A DNA stretch of 64,000 nucleotides from Phytoseiulus persimilis. Taxonomy: Eukaryota > Arthropoda > Arachnida > Mesostigmata > Phytoseiidae. Below, one piece after another: positions 38,551 to 50,000 of the stretch (positions are counted from its first letter, which is position 1; each line of letters starts with the position of its first letter). The notes under the pieces are model-generated. The model saw only the letters and a list, made by a program, of their open reading frames with translations, had not been told where the DNA came from and searched no databases. The position numbers and the translations under genes were made by a program. Location of the stretch: NCBI GenBank assembly GCA_037576195.1, contig CM075102.1, positions 16,984,745-17,048,744 on the forward strand, in the 5' to 3' direction.

Positions 38551-40924
38551 ATGAGGGTTCGCGGGGCAAATGAGATCCTGAAGGAATTGGACAAAATCCG
38601 GACGGAACTTAACGCCGCCGTTGACCCTCTCGATCAAAGGGCCTATGAGCTACGTAAAGTGTAAGAACCTGTGGAATGTGTGCGCTTGGTTTTGCAGCCG
38701 TCGAAAACATTTTTAAAGGCGAACGAAACCCATTTTCGGGAGCGTTACCTAATTCTCTCGAATCTTCCCTCCAGGTTCTGTGATCTAGTCGAAGATGTGT
38801 TGTTCAACGATCTTGAGTTTGCCATCGGCCGCAAGCTGGAGCAGGATCTCTGGAACGTTGGCTTTCGAACCGCCATAACGACCATACAGAAAGACCCGAG
38901 TGCTGAACGAAGCCTGAGACTTGGGATGATGATTGACGTATCGACCGGTTACTACTTGCAGCTCCTGCAAAAACTGGTCAATCGCTATCGTGTCTCGGAA
39001 GTCAAGGTAATGATCGCGGGCTTCCACGACGCGAAGATCGAACATATCGTACCGCTGAGCGGTAGTGTAACATGAAAACCCTTCGGAGACAATTCGAGTC
39101 TCTAGACCTGAACGAATAGAACTCGCATTCCAGGCGATGCCGAGTCCCGATACGTTGGGTGTCGTCGACGTGCGTGATGATGCAACCGTTCCTGAAGAAG
39201 TTCGGATCACGAAGCGTTCACGTGTACTCTACATCTGCCAGTACTGTCTGGTTCATCTAGGTGATCTTTCACGTTATAAAAAAGACATGCCTCTCGCAGA
39301 GAACTACTATAGACGAGCCGCCGACTTCGATCATCGCAACGGGCATCCTTACAACCAGCTCGGGTTACTCGAGGGAACCAAAGGGAACCGATTGTCAACG
39401 GTGTTCTACTATGTGCGCAGCCTTTCAGTTGTACATCCGTTCGTTGTCGCGATCTCGAACCTCGAGAAAATTTACGTTAAAATCATTCAAGACGAGCCGG
39501 CTGTCTTGAAGGATCGCATGAGTGCGACGGAGACTGTATCGGCATTCCTACATTTTATCGCGCTCGTTCATATGAACCTGCAGTTGAGCTTGGCGAAGGA
39601 GATTTTTCCAAAACTGATGGACTCCTTGTTGAAACTGATGTGCACGAAGAAGATGGACGAGAAGAAGCTTCTCATGATGACCACCGTGAGTTTGTTCACT
39701 TTCAATCGGAGTACCAAACACTTGGTAACCGATGGCGCATCGGATGTAAGTTCTCAAATCATGAGCGAGTTTGTCGTTGGACTGTTCCGGGGTGCGTTGC
39801 TAGCCACCTTGCAGAACTCAGGAGAAGGTTGCCCAACCACGTCCACGATTCTGGTGCTTCTTGAGTCCTTGCTTTCCAACCCGAAAAGCGTCTCCGCGGA
39901 TCCATGCAAGGATCTCTGGTTCGTGCTACGCACGGTTCTGAACCAATTCAATAAGCAACCTTCGACGGCATGGGCTAATGAAGCTCTGCCAGAAGATATC
40001 AAACTTCGCGGTTTTCTACCTCTGAGGCATGTTCAATCCCGGATCAAGTATGACGAAATTGAGAAACGACCACCCGGACTCATCGAAGAACTCCGTCGAA
40101 GCCGCTTCGTCAAGCAGGGGATCGAGCTGTGCAAGTTGAAGTTAATCGATGGAACCCAAATCCTTCGGTTCGAGGACAACGAGTTCCATGCGCAACCGAC
40201 GTCGATGACAGATCTGAGCCTGAGCGTCGAACTGGAACGGCTCAAGATGGGTGACGAGTTGCGATCAGCTGTTCGATTCAGTGTGAATGACGAAGCTCCG
40301 AAGGATAAGCCGAAGCGACAGAACGTCGCACTCCAGGCTATCATGCAGCAACAGGAGCGTTTCCCCCTCTCTCCTGAGGGCATATTCCCGACTTCGGGCT
40401 TCGGGCAACCTCCTGCACCTTCGTTCGGACCTCGCTGGGGCTATAGCCTACCAGTTGCCCCTCAACCGCCCCCTCCTCCTTCACAAACGATGCAGCCGAC
40501 ACCCACCCTCCCTCACCCCCCTGGGCAGTATCCATTGACGATAGAGGAGCTAGTGAGGCAACCTCCTCCTCCCATCTATAATGTTGATATCCGATACGTT
40601 GCACCTCCGCCAAGAGCTCCGCTAAGACCGGCTGCGGACCCGCGGGCTTCCTTGGCTTTCAACACTCAGACACCTCCCATGCGACCTGCGAACACCTACT
40701 CGTTATTCAGTGGTAATTCGTGGAATCCCTCTATGTCCATGGGGCCCACACCTCTGCTGGGGCCATCCACCCAGCAGCTGATCGGAGGAGGCCTGATGTC
40801 GGCTCCGAACGGTTTACTGGCTCCTCGACCTCAGAAGGGTTCCCTCTGGCGTCCAGAGAAACCTTCGCAAGGAACATCCGCTCTAGAACGATTACTCAAG
40901 GAGAGATGTGAAAAAGAAGCGTGA
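38551..40924 (+). CDS. SMG7: SMG7/EST1-like nonsense-mediated mRNA decay factor
   Basis: SMG7 binds phosphorylated UPF1 through a 14-3-3-like fold and recruits deadenylation/decapping factors in the cytoplasm. Three exons: 38551-38660, 38775-39006 and 39134-40924 (phases 2, 0), giving 710 residues against about 1100 in human. The N-terminal half aligns well with human SMG7: EQDLWN (second exon), YICQYCLVHLGDLSRY with the Arg of the phosphoserine pocket, NGHPYNQLGLLEGTKGN, and FYYVRSL of the TPR-like repeats. The helical region continues to about residue 420. A Pro-rich linker follows (PPPPPSQ, PPPPIYN). The C-terminus keeps the human-type YSLF...SWNPSM block and a final SALERLLKE like human SALEQLLMQ. 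These C-terminal blocks distinguish it from SMG5 and SMG6, which end in PIN domains. ATG 38551 is the first in frame with the conserved N-terminal helix. Confidence 0.93.
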
Positions 40925-41230
40925 AGCTGTATTATAGTTATCGGATGGAAACTTCAGTTTTTCGCGTTGGGTGGTTCATTTTGTACACTCATATGCACCT
41001 GTTGATGGCATTGTAGTAGACTACTATCCGGATCTGGAAGACCGAGTTCTGTATTCACGTTCCCGCATAATTTCGGTCCGTTCAGGGATTCGAGGAGAAG
41101 GAGTCTATCGAAGTCAGATCATTGTTAGGCCTAAGATTTGTTGAAAAACCTGCTCGCCCATTTCAATTCAACGTTAATGCAAGCTACCACGAATCTAGTT
41201 TCGAGTTTTTTCTCCGGTCTATGGAGGTCG

Positions 41231-41254
41231 AATAAATGTGTACCAATAAATAAA
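41231..41254 (+). terminator. Clustered poly(A) signals of SMG7
   Basis: Three AATAAA hexamers (41231-41236, 41245-41250, 41249-41254) lie about 300 nt after the SMG7 stop and only about 120 nt before the stop codon of the convergent MPLKIP-like gene. Confidence 0.7.
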
Positions 41255-41376
41255 GAGCTTTCGGTCCTCGTCAACGTTAGACTTTGCTTTTGTCCAAAAA
41301 TCGAGGAAACATGCTTCCTTTGCGCGGGTATCCTTGGAAACCTGTACAATTTTTACATTGAGCGCTGTCGAGCTCC

Positions 41377-42015
41377 TCACACGTTTGGAATGAAGTCTCT
41401 GAGATTGAACTCTTCGCAACCCGTACCCGAGGACTCATCAGTTGAGTTACGCGATGTTGTCGGTTGAACATTTCCTTGTGCGTTATCCGATTCAAACTTC
41501 CCCCGTTTTGAAGGAAGAGAAATGGCTTGGTCCTCATACGACTTCCAGGGATCTTCCAACATCGAAGGTTTCACGAAATCATCTATGATCGCTAGAGTTT
41601 CCGGAGTCGCTCCGCTTGCACAGGGCCCGAAGCCGGCCGCGAGTGGTGCGCGACCCCCTCTTGAAGTATGCTGCCATCTCTGTTGGCGCGGTGCGTAATC
41701 TCTTGGTGTTAATTGCTTCTCGTAAGGATTGCTGTAGTTCGGTCCTCGTGGTGCCCATTGTCTCGGAGCGTATCTCTGTCCCGATCCTCGACTGAATGAG
41801 GACCGAGGAGCGAAATTTCGAAAACCTCTCGCGTCCGCTTGTCTCGGAGGGCCTCTGAAGTTGTCGCCTCCCCCATGAAAATTCCTTTGCTGGAAGCGAG
41901 GTCTTTGCTCCCACTGATTCCTCGGCGTGAAATTCTGCGGCGGTGGCGGTCGATCCGGCGTTGTATCTACGCAGAATTGAACGCCCTGAGCGAATGAAGG
42001 CAAACGGGACATCAT
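41377..42015 (-). CDS. MPLKIP: MPLKIP/TTDN1 homologue (M-phase-specific PLK1-interacting protein)
   Basis: A single open frame from ATG 42015 to the stop at 41377, 212 residues (human MPLKIP 179). MPLKIP is a nuclear, mostly disordered protein linked to PLK1, splicing/lariat metabolism and non-photosensitive trichothiodystrophy. Residues about 20-140 are Arg/Gly/Pro/Phe/Gln-rich (FRGPPRQ, RGSGQRYAPRQW), as in the human protein. The diagnostic feature is the short conserved motif at about residues 155-170, FVKPSMLEDPWKSYE, matching human YFKPSMLEDPWAGLE, followed by a K-R-G-K-F element like human KKGRYF. The C-terminal 35 residues are Ser/Thr-rich and lineage-specific. A TGA lies in frame just upstream and two adjacent ATGs start the frame. 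A short 5' coding exon cannot be excluded. No clear minus-strand AATAAA was seen. Confidence 0.8.
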   Translation of the reverse strand: MMSRLPSFAQGVQFCVDTTPDRPPPPQNFTPRNQWEQRPRFQQRNFHGGGDNFRGPPRQADARGFRNFAPRSSFSRGSGQRYAPRQWAPRGPNYSNPYEKQLTPRDYAPRQQRWQHTSRGGRAPLAAGFGPCASGATPETLAIIDDFVKPSMLEDPWKSYEDQAISLPSKRGKFESDNAQGNVQPTTSRNSTDESSGTGCEEFNLRDFIPNV

Positions 42016-42618
42016 CAATTCTGGATGCCGCAAAGAGCTTCAGGGCCAGAACATGATGCTCCACAACGTAATCCGAGGTTTCGCTCCGAAGTTCACGGCG
42101 TGTTCTACTGTAGAACCGGGATGTGGAACAAACACTGAAGGGCCGTCGACCGTTCTTACAGCGCGCGGTGACTTCGATTTGTGCGACTCAGTGAGCTCTG
42201 GCTCTCAGAGTTCCCACTGCTTGCAAACAGGGTTCCGTCTGCTCTCAAGGCGCTTCTTTCCTCTCCTCCCCCTTGTCGCTCCTCTCTCCTTGAAACTGTA
42301 TTTTTCGAGTACTGATCTGAGGTGTCCCTTCATCGGATCAATCTCGGGACGGAATCAACTTGCGAGATAACAATGGGAGTATTTGTTAGCAATCAGGAGA
42401 AACAGTTTACGGAAAAACGATGAGGCCCATGGCTTCCCAGATACACTCTTGAGCATCATCCTAAAGACCACCCAGTGCGGGGTCTGTTCGTTTGAGAAAT
42501 CGGCGCCCCAGCGGCCGCGACAACACTCATCGGCAACACCGGCGGCGCGTGTGTGCCAAAACGTTTTCCTTTTTTTGAGATTTTGCAGTTTCGCGGTCAG
42601 ACCGCCTCATCTGTGAAA
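42016..42618. promoter_or_regulatory. Divergent promoter region between MPLKIP and SmB
   Basis: About 600 nt separate the start codons of MPLKIP (minus) and SmB (plus), so both 5' UTRs and promoters must fit here, including upstream introns if any exist. No TATA box or repeat stands out. Confidence 0.45.
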
Positions 42619-43551
42619 ATGACGATCTCTAAGAACAATAAGATGCTGCAGGTGAGTTGTCCATTTTCCCATCGTTCCCAGGCGTGGGTCGCTACTTCAA
42701 GATCGCGTCATGTTGCGGAGATCGTGTTTCGAGACCCGCAACCGCCGGTCAGCTCTCGATTCTTCGACGCGTTCGCCTGATTTCTCCTCTCCGGGGGTCC
42801 CACACCGACCTCAATGTTCTGATTCCTTCAACAGTGATGATTTTGTCCGCAATTCTCCAAATCGCATCTACTCTAGTCTTATGGCTCCATTCAGAGCCAC
42901 TCGTTGAATTTGAGACGATTTTTTGTCGTAATTTAGCATACTCTTTGCTTTCAGCACATCAACTATCGGATGCGAGTCACGCTGCAAGACTCCAGGAGTT
43001 TCATCGGAACGTTCAAAGCTTTCGATAAGCATATGAACCTCATCCTGACCGAATGCGAGGAGTTCCGCAAGATCAAGGCGAAACAAGGAGGACAGGAGCG
43101 AGAAGAGAAGAGAGTCCTGGGGTTGGTTCTGCTGAGAGGCGAGAACATCGTTTCGATGACCGTCGAAGGACCACCACCTCCAGAAGAGACAGGCCTTCCA
43201 CGTGTTCCCGGTTCATCCTCGCAAGGAATGGGTCGCGCAGCCGGGAGAGGGATGCCAGCGGGACCATTGGGAAGCAGCGCACCCGCAGGGCTTCAAGGAC
43301 CTGTTCGCGGCGTTGGCGGACCCTCGACTCCTCAAATGACTCCGCAAGCTCGAGGAGCATCGATTTCCGCGCCTCCGATGCGCATGCCTGGCGGTGGCAT
43401 GGTGCCTCCGGGAATGGGACCTCCACCCACCATGAGAGGACCAATGCCGCCTGGAATGATGGGTGGAATGCGCGGACCTCCTCCTGGAATGAGGGGACCT
43501 CCCCCCGGCATGATGCGCGGACCACCCCCTCCACCTCCTCATATGCGTTAA
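42619..43551 (+). CDS. SNRPB: Small nuclear ribonucleoprotein SmB/SmN
   Basis: Core Sm protein of the spliceosomal U snRNPs; part of the heptameric ring on the Sm site in the nucleus. Two exons: 42619-42651 and 42955-43551, joined in phase 0, 209 residues. The N-terminus [27 protein letters not shown] and the Sm1 motif ([14 protein letters not shown]) are followed by the Sm2 motif ([18 protein letters not shown]), nearly identical to animal SmB. The C-terminal half is a Gly/Met/Pro-rich tail with repeated PPPGM(R/M) units ending [10 protein letters not shown], the region that binds WW/GYF domains. A GTGAGT donor and a TTTGCTTTCAG acceptor define the single coding intron. Confidence 0.96.
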
Positions 43552-43582
43552 CGCGACATTATGTCTCTCCGATGGCGTTGTA

Positions 43583-43588
43583 AATAAA
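43583..43588 (+). terminator. Poly(A) signal of SmB
   Basis: AATAAA 32 nt after the SmB stop codon, giving a very short 3' UTR. Confidence 0.8.
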
Positions 43589-43690
43589 GCGGGCCCTGTA
43601 TTTTCACAGACTTGAATCATATCGCGTTTTGATGTGGAGGTTCTTTACCAACGATGAATTTCCGATTCTGAGGCGTGAGATCATGAGGCT

Positions 43691-43696
43691 TTTATT
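43691..43696 (-). terminator. Poly(A) signal of CDC23
   Basis: TTTATT on the plus strand (AATAAA on minus), 35 nt beyond the CDC23 stop. The two convergent transcripts therefore end within about 100 nt of each other. Confidence 0.75.
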
Positions 43697-43730
43697 GAAA
43701 AATAGTTCGCTCTCCTGAGCAGGGTTCATG

Positions 43731-46666
43731 TCACGTGAATCTCAGCGACTGTCGATTCGTGGATTGACTTCTCGCTAAGCACCGCGACATCTCGTTCTCT
43801 TTCTCTCGAACAGCCGCTATTTCTTTGATTACCATTTTACTCTCTTCCCTCTTCGGTCCGAAGATGAAACACTTCTGAGCAAATATCAACGCTTCGTCCA
43901 GGTTTCTCTCTTTCCTGTAAAGATGCAGGAGTTTCAAAGTCTGAGGCAGTCATGTTCACCACGAGCCAGGCCGTCTCCTTTCCGGATGAAACATCTAAAC
44001 CACTCACAAGTGAGCTCTGGCCAAATAGAGGAAAGCGTCGCCTAGCTCCTCGACGTCCAGCATCCGGCGTTCTTCACATTCGTCCAAGAACTTTCGATAA
44101 CATTCTCGCGCTGTCTCGTGCTCGTTGAGCTCCTCGTGCAACTGGAATTTCAGTTTGACTGTGAACGCCGACTTCCGCAAATATAGCTCCATCAGAGATC
44201 AGGATTCTCAGAATCGGATAGGGCTAGTGACTTCCCGGCTCCAAGATGAGGGAGAGGAAAGTCAACATACTGCGTAAGGAGGTTGCTCACCTTCGCAAGA
44301 TTGTGCAGAACCATGCCCTCGATATCTCCCGTTTGGTATGCCTTGTAGTAACACTTCTTAGCGTCATCCAATTTGCCTATTTTCTGATAACAGTCCCCCA
44401 TGGCCACAACGATACGAGAGTCGGATGGTCGCAAGGCATGAGCTTTCTGGTGGTACCGGAGAGCGAAGTATGGCATTTTCAAGACTTCAAAGAGCTGACC
44501 TAGACCATACCTTCAAAAGAGTTCACGTCCCTCACAAATGATGCAACTGATATCTGATAAGCTTGATACTAAAAAACTGAATACTCGGAAAGACAACCCG
44601 ATATTCTTATGAGATATCATCGAAGAGCGGAACCTCACCATGCGTAGTAATCGTTTTCATTGATATGACACGCTTGGCGATAAGCTTCGATTGCTGACGT
44701 CGTATCCTTCACCTCGACACATTCGTGCCCGAGGAGAGTCCACCCTTGAGAGTACTCAGGGTCTAACTTCAGTGCTCTCCGGTAGTACTCGACGGCTTTC
44801 TCGTGCTGCCCTCTGTGAACATCCGAAAACCATGGGCAAAAATTCATCCAAAGATGAGGAAGCAAACTTCCGATAAGCCCATTCGATTGTCGTCTGTGAA
44901 AATCCGTTAATCACCTCAATGCGAAGAAATTCGCGACAACAGCGCACGTCTCCTTGCAATACTTATTCACACTCGTGGCGAAATAGGCCAAGTATGTCAA
45001 ATCAACCTCCGAACCCCTCACATAGAGAAGGTTCGAGTAGACATCCAATTGGTCGAGACGATAAGGATCCAAGGTTCGCACCTGGCAGGAGAGACCAGGA
45101 TGATTCCCACAGAGGTAAACGGTGTCATGTCAATGCGAGAAAAGTGATTCCCAATGATAAAAATCTGCGACAGATCCCGCGTCTTGTATCTCTGTACCCT
45201 ATTGAACAACTGTAGAGCGGCGTAGACTTGTCGTTGGTTCTGCTGAGCGATCGCCATTTGCGTCAAAATGTACGACGAATCGGTGAAAACATCGAGGAAC
45301 TCCTGATAAACGGAGCTGATGTCATCGTCCTGCGCTAGTGGCACCACTGAGCACCTGACGTCTGCGAGGAATAGTCGCTTCATCCAATGATCGTGCAGAT
45401 AATCTGAAACCTTGTAGCGAAGGCATCGTTCCTCATTAGCTAGGGAACAAGTCTCGAATTCACTCCTAACATGTGTCGGATAGCTCCTTGAGTCTTAGTT
45501 GATCCAAGCTCCTAGCAGGTCTTTCTCGACCACGTTTCCTAGCGGATTGAGACTCACATAGTTCAAATGTTCTTTGCATGTGACAAACTTGTGCAACAAA
45601 GACCAAGCCATCCAGTTGCAAGGTTCACGGTTCAATCCCAGGAGTAGACAGTCTCTGGCTTCGGTCAATTTCCGTAGTTGGAGAAGGAGTTTCGCTTTCA
45701 CAAAGTTCAGATACCCGTCGTTGTCAACGTCGACAGTTCCTTCGAGATCCTTCAGAATGGCAAGATGAGCCTGCGAGAACTCATGATTGAGACGTGATTC
45801 CGCAGTTTGTCACTGGCCGGACGACTCCCATATCTCGAAATTCAGATAGGCTCAAGGATGCAAGGAACGATTAGAATCACCTGTCGATTATCGTAGGCTG
45901 CAGAAAACGGCATGTTGTTAGCGCTGTGGAGGCCCCTCGCGTCCAATTCGGCTTTGCGGAGCCTGGCCCAAAAGTGCAAGAACGTCATCAGTTTCGATTC
46001 GCAGCGACGAGAGAGAAACTCGGCTCGTTTGAACTCTTGCAGACAGAACGCCGCATGGATGAGGCGGATTGTGTCAAATTGGTCATTGGGAGCTGCTGGT
46101 TTCCACTGGACTTCTGCGAATAGAAAGTGACATAATGGATCAATTGAGTGCAGAAGACCAAACCGGATACTTCAATTATTGCACGTTATTCCGACAGACC
46201 CTGTTCCTGGGGAACACGCATGCATCATCTCGAAAATTGACAACAATCAGTCAGGCGTCGTATACGAACCATCAGGCTCGACTTCGTAATCGATGCAGGA
46301 ATAGAGCTCCGTGAGGAATACCTGGTTGTCAACCAGGTTCCTTGATTGGTTCTCCTTAATGGCGACAAACAGTTCCCTGGCGATATCTCGCGGAGTCAGT
46401 TCTCCTTGAGATTCGAAGTTCAGCGAGCCCTCTGAGATGCGATCTGCAACAACGATCGAAATTCTCACGCAGTGTCGGAAGACTCCCACAGAACACGCAA
46501 GCCCAATGTTCCCCAACTCGAGGTACGCCTACCAACCTGCGGGCAATCTTCCCCTCCTCCTCGATTCAGTTCTCTTAACTATATTGCTTAGAAAAAATCC
46601 CAGTTATAATGAGGGTGATTTTTCCGATAGCGAAGTTTCTTTACCTCCGTGGCTGCAACCCGCCAT
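43731..46666 (-). CDS. CDC23: CDC23/APC8, TPR subunit of the anaphase-promoting complex
   Basis: APC8 is a TPR scaffold of the APC/C ubiquitin ligase that drives mitotic exit. Ten coding exons with agreeing phases: 46666-46645, 46443-46270, 46113-45881, 45770-45558, 45410-45198, 45081-44915, 44812-44639, 44510-44291, 44141-44008, 43914-43731, giving 577 residues (human 597). The N-terminal Apc8 domain covers exons 2-5. TPR blocks follow: DPYRLDQLDVYSNLLYVRG, QHEKAVEYYRRALKLDPEY, GWTLLGHECVEVKDTTSAIE, HALRPSDSRIVVAMGDCYQK and DDAKKCYYKAYQTGDIEGM, each aligning without gaps to human CDC23. The end (KERNLDEALIFAQKC) matches the last TPR; the disordered human tail is replaced by a short one. Exon 1 encodes only MAGCSHG plus one base. 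The exon 2 donor is GTTCGT, a weak form seen elsewhere in the window. Confidence 0.93.
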
Positions 46667-47050
46667 TTGCTAAATGTTCGATGTTCTTCGTAGAGCGGAT
46701 CGCCGTCAAGAGAGCTGCCACATGCCAAGCAACTGAACCGCTGAACTTTCGCGTCAACAGATATAGGGAAGAATAAACGGTGAACGAATCCACAGGGAAA
46801 TAAAGATCCGGCGTGAAAAACTTCGACAAGGCACGATTCGAATCCTAACCTGTGCGGAAAGTACCGGAGCGCCACCTGGTGAGTCGGAAAGGGTAGCTCT
46901 CTTTGTTTACATTCTATCGCGGATCGTCCAGCGGATAAATTCTAACTTGAAGACTTCGGGGATCGCCTCAATTTCCCAATGTTAACCGTTTGATTGGAAG
47001 AGTTCCCATACTGATTGTGGAATCTATTGTGCTCAACTCACACTGACCGA
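46667..47050. promoter_or_regulatory. Bidirectional promoter between CDC23 and SHPRH
   Basis: Only 384 nt separate the divergent start codons of CDC23 (minus, 46666) and SHPRH (plus, 47051). Both 5' UTRs and core promoters must lie here. No TATA box is evident. Head-to-head housekeeping pairs of this kind usually share one open promoter; that is inferred from spacing only. Confidence 0.6.
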
Positions 47051-50000
47051 ATGGAGAGTGATCGTGACCAACGCGGCACTTCTGCTGCGGCTGGGAGATC
47101 GCGACGGTGAGCTTTCTCGCGTGCTTCAAAACAATGGAAGTTTGCTCGTCGGCGTTTTCCAAATCCCCGGGGTTCGGAAATGGGTGATCGGCCGCCCCTG
47201 TCAGTTCGTGCTCAGGATTCTATTGATTTATATGGAACGAAAGCCTCGACGAGCCGTTCTCCCAGAAGAATGAGACGGGCGATAACAGCGATATAAACAC
47301 AAGATTTTGTACGGACTCCTTCTCATTGCCGCTGTCGCGATAGACTCTCGAGGACGCACTCTTTAAAAACGAGTTCTGATTTCTGAGATTCAGATGAGCA
47401 CCCGTGTGTGTTCAATCACACGAGCCTTGTAGAGCGACTAGATTATCGCTCAAAAGGGTTTGCGAACAGCGCGTTCAGCCAGACTCGCACGCCAGTTAAC
47501 TCGATTGGAAGCGCTGTCTGCGATTGCCCCCACAGCTGACAACCATTCAGGTCCAAGGGCAAGTGCGACAAGCGTCTTGCCCGCGAACCGAGTTCAGCCA
47601 GAAGCGATGTTTCTTGGACTTCGGCCCTTTTCTCTTAGTGGTTCTGTGGAGATATAGTTTTCGCACCTCGATTCGCTGAGTTGGCTTGGAGTCGACGGAA
47701 TGTTGCGCGCTCAAGCTCCTCTCGCAACCTTATTTTTTGGCTACTCCCTGGAAACCAATCATATTTTTTCAGGAAGGGCGAGGCCCCCTCTCGTTTGGAT
47801 GAGCGCGCTCAACAAAAGCGATCCTGGTTCGCTGGGCAAGTTGAGCCTCAGGAAGAGGAATTACCGCGAGAAGAATTGTTTCCTCCGAAAAACCCACCCA
47901 AGAGACGGAAATCAGGTTGGGAGCTCTCCTCGTCTGGAGTTGTGCTCAAAAAGATCCTAATACGGGGTTCATATCCGTGGCTGAGTGTTCTAACGGTTCT
48001 ATTCCGCGTTCCAGCTCACTTGGGACTCATTCAGATGATCAACAGAACCCATGACTATTCTGTGAAACTTGTACCTGCTGAAGAGAAGCATGCAAGCTTA
48101 TTCCGCTTGGGTGGATTTAACTTAACTGGAACGAATCTGATACCCGCGAGAACAGAGAAAGGCGCGATCTTGGCGGTCGATGGGGCCAAAAGAATGTACC
48201 TCTTCTGGGAAAAGGGGCCAGCTCTCAACAATGTGAGTTCGAGGTTTGCCAATCCTGCCAGGACTCAAAAAGATATATTCCATAGTTTCGAGCCACTATT
48301 TGCTAGAACCGATGGAAAATTCGATGGCTCGTCGTGAGCACAGAGTGAAACTCTATTGAATCCCTGCGCGGGCCACCGGAGACTCACTAAAGTTCGTGTC
48401 TTCCCTCAAAGATTGAATCCAGCGAGGTGGACGCCGATATTCCGGAGGATATCGTCGCGGCTTGTTCCCGAGTGCATCGGTTGAAACAATCTCCAATATT
48501 CTGTATACGTGACTGCTCCAAACTCGTAGTGAGCATAGACATCCTCCTCCCTGAGTCGGTGGTTCCGATATTGACCAACCGCTTCGAGCCCTTGAGCTCG
48601 GAAAAACCCGAAATGAAGAAGATCATGTCTTTCTTCCATGGAATAGCTTATCGAGGTGAGCGAAGCTTGCGAGTTTCAATGGTGAAGTCTGCGGGAGTTC
48701 TCAAAGTGAAGTCAATCACACAAATCGCGTTTTCTGTTCCTTAGAGACCGCGAGCACCTTCGAAGAAGCGGAAGAATACGACGTTCTGTTTCAAAAGGTT
48801 CTGGACAGTCAACGGAGGCTGGGCATCTTACCGATCACGGCCCAGATCGAGTGCCCTCTCAAGGTTTGTAGCAAGTTCATGAATCTTCAATCGTCGAAGA
48901 GGGATCACCCGACGTGATTCTGATGTTCGAGCGTTCATGCATTTTCTGCCGTCAGGTCACCCTTCGAGATTATCAAAGGGAGGCAGTAGCTTGGATGTGT
49001 CGCATGGAAACCGAACCCAACTTCGAAGACTGTGAGGAAACATGGCAAACCGTCGAGGACAAGAGAGGCCGAAAAATCCATTACAACCGTATTCTCGGAT
49101 GGTGAGTCGTTTCGTGTCCTCGCTCGAAGCATAACTTGTCCGTGTGAGCTATCTTGTATGTTGTTGTTCCGATGATCACGGGATGGTTTCGTAGTCCACA
49201 CTCGAGTCGAACTTGATTTCCGTGTATCCAGCTTCGCGAAAGAATTGCCACCGGTGCAAGACAGAGTTCCTTATCATCCTGGCGGTATCCTGGCAGATGA
49301 GATGGGCTTGGGGAAGACTCTCGAGGTCATCGCGCTCGTCCTGAGTCGGCCCCGTGCCGGATTCCCACTCACGGTAGGTGGGGATTTTGATGATCCCAAC
49401 ACTTCCGCACAACGAATTTCGACTGACTTCGACGTGAATAATCAGATGGAGTACGGAGCTGTTGGTTAAGCGTATCCTTACTGCTCGGCGTCGGATAACG
49501 GAGTGTCAAGTGTACTTGCGTGTTTCAGGCAGAGGAATGCGGCATTGTTGTGACTGAAGATAAGATGGAAGAGTGCCATTATACATGTGAAAGCTGTAAT
49601 ACTGTGAGTCCTCCGCTGTGAAAGGGAGTCAATACCGCTTCGATGACTCGAGACGGCCGTGATAGAGGAACGATGATTGTTCTGTAATTTGCAGTTAACG
49701 GTCGCGAATTGTCCAGCCTACGTCTCGATCAAATGCCCCCAGTGTTGGGCATCTTCAGAAACCCTGTTTCCGATCAAGTCGACTCTGATAGTGTGTCCTG
49801 CGAGTATTTGTGAGCAATGGACGGATGAGGTGATTTGGGGAATCAGGGGACCTGACTTCTATAATCGATTCCGGGTCTGAAAATGAGCTGGAAACAACGT
49901 GAATTTTTCCTTTTTTCCAGATCGATTGGTTAGTCGGGGAATGCTCCCTACGGGTGTTCGTGTATCGTGGAGTCAGACATCATGGCTATGTTCCGCCTGA

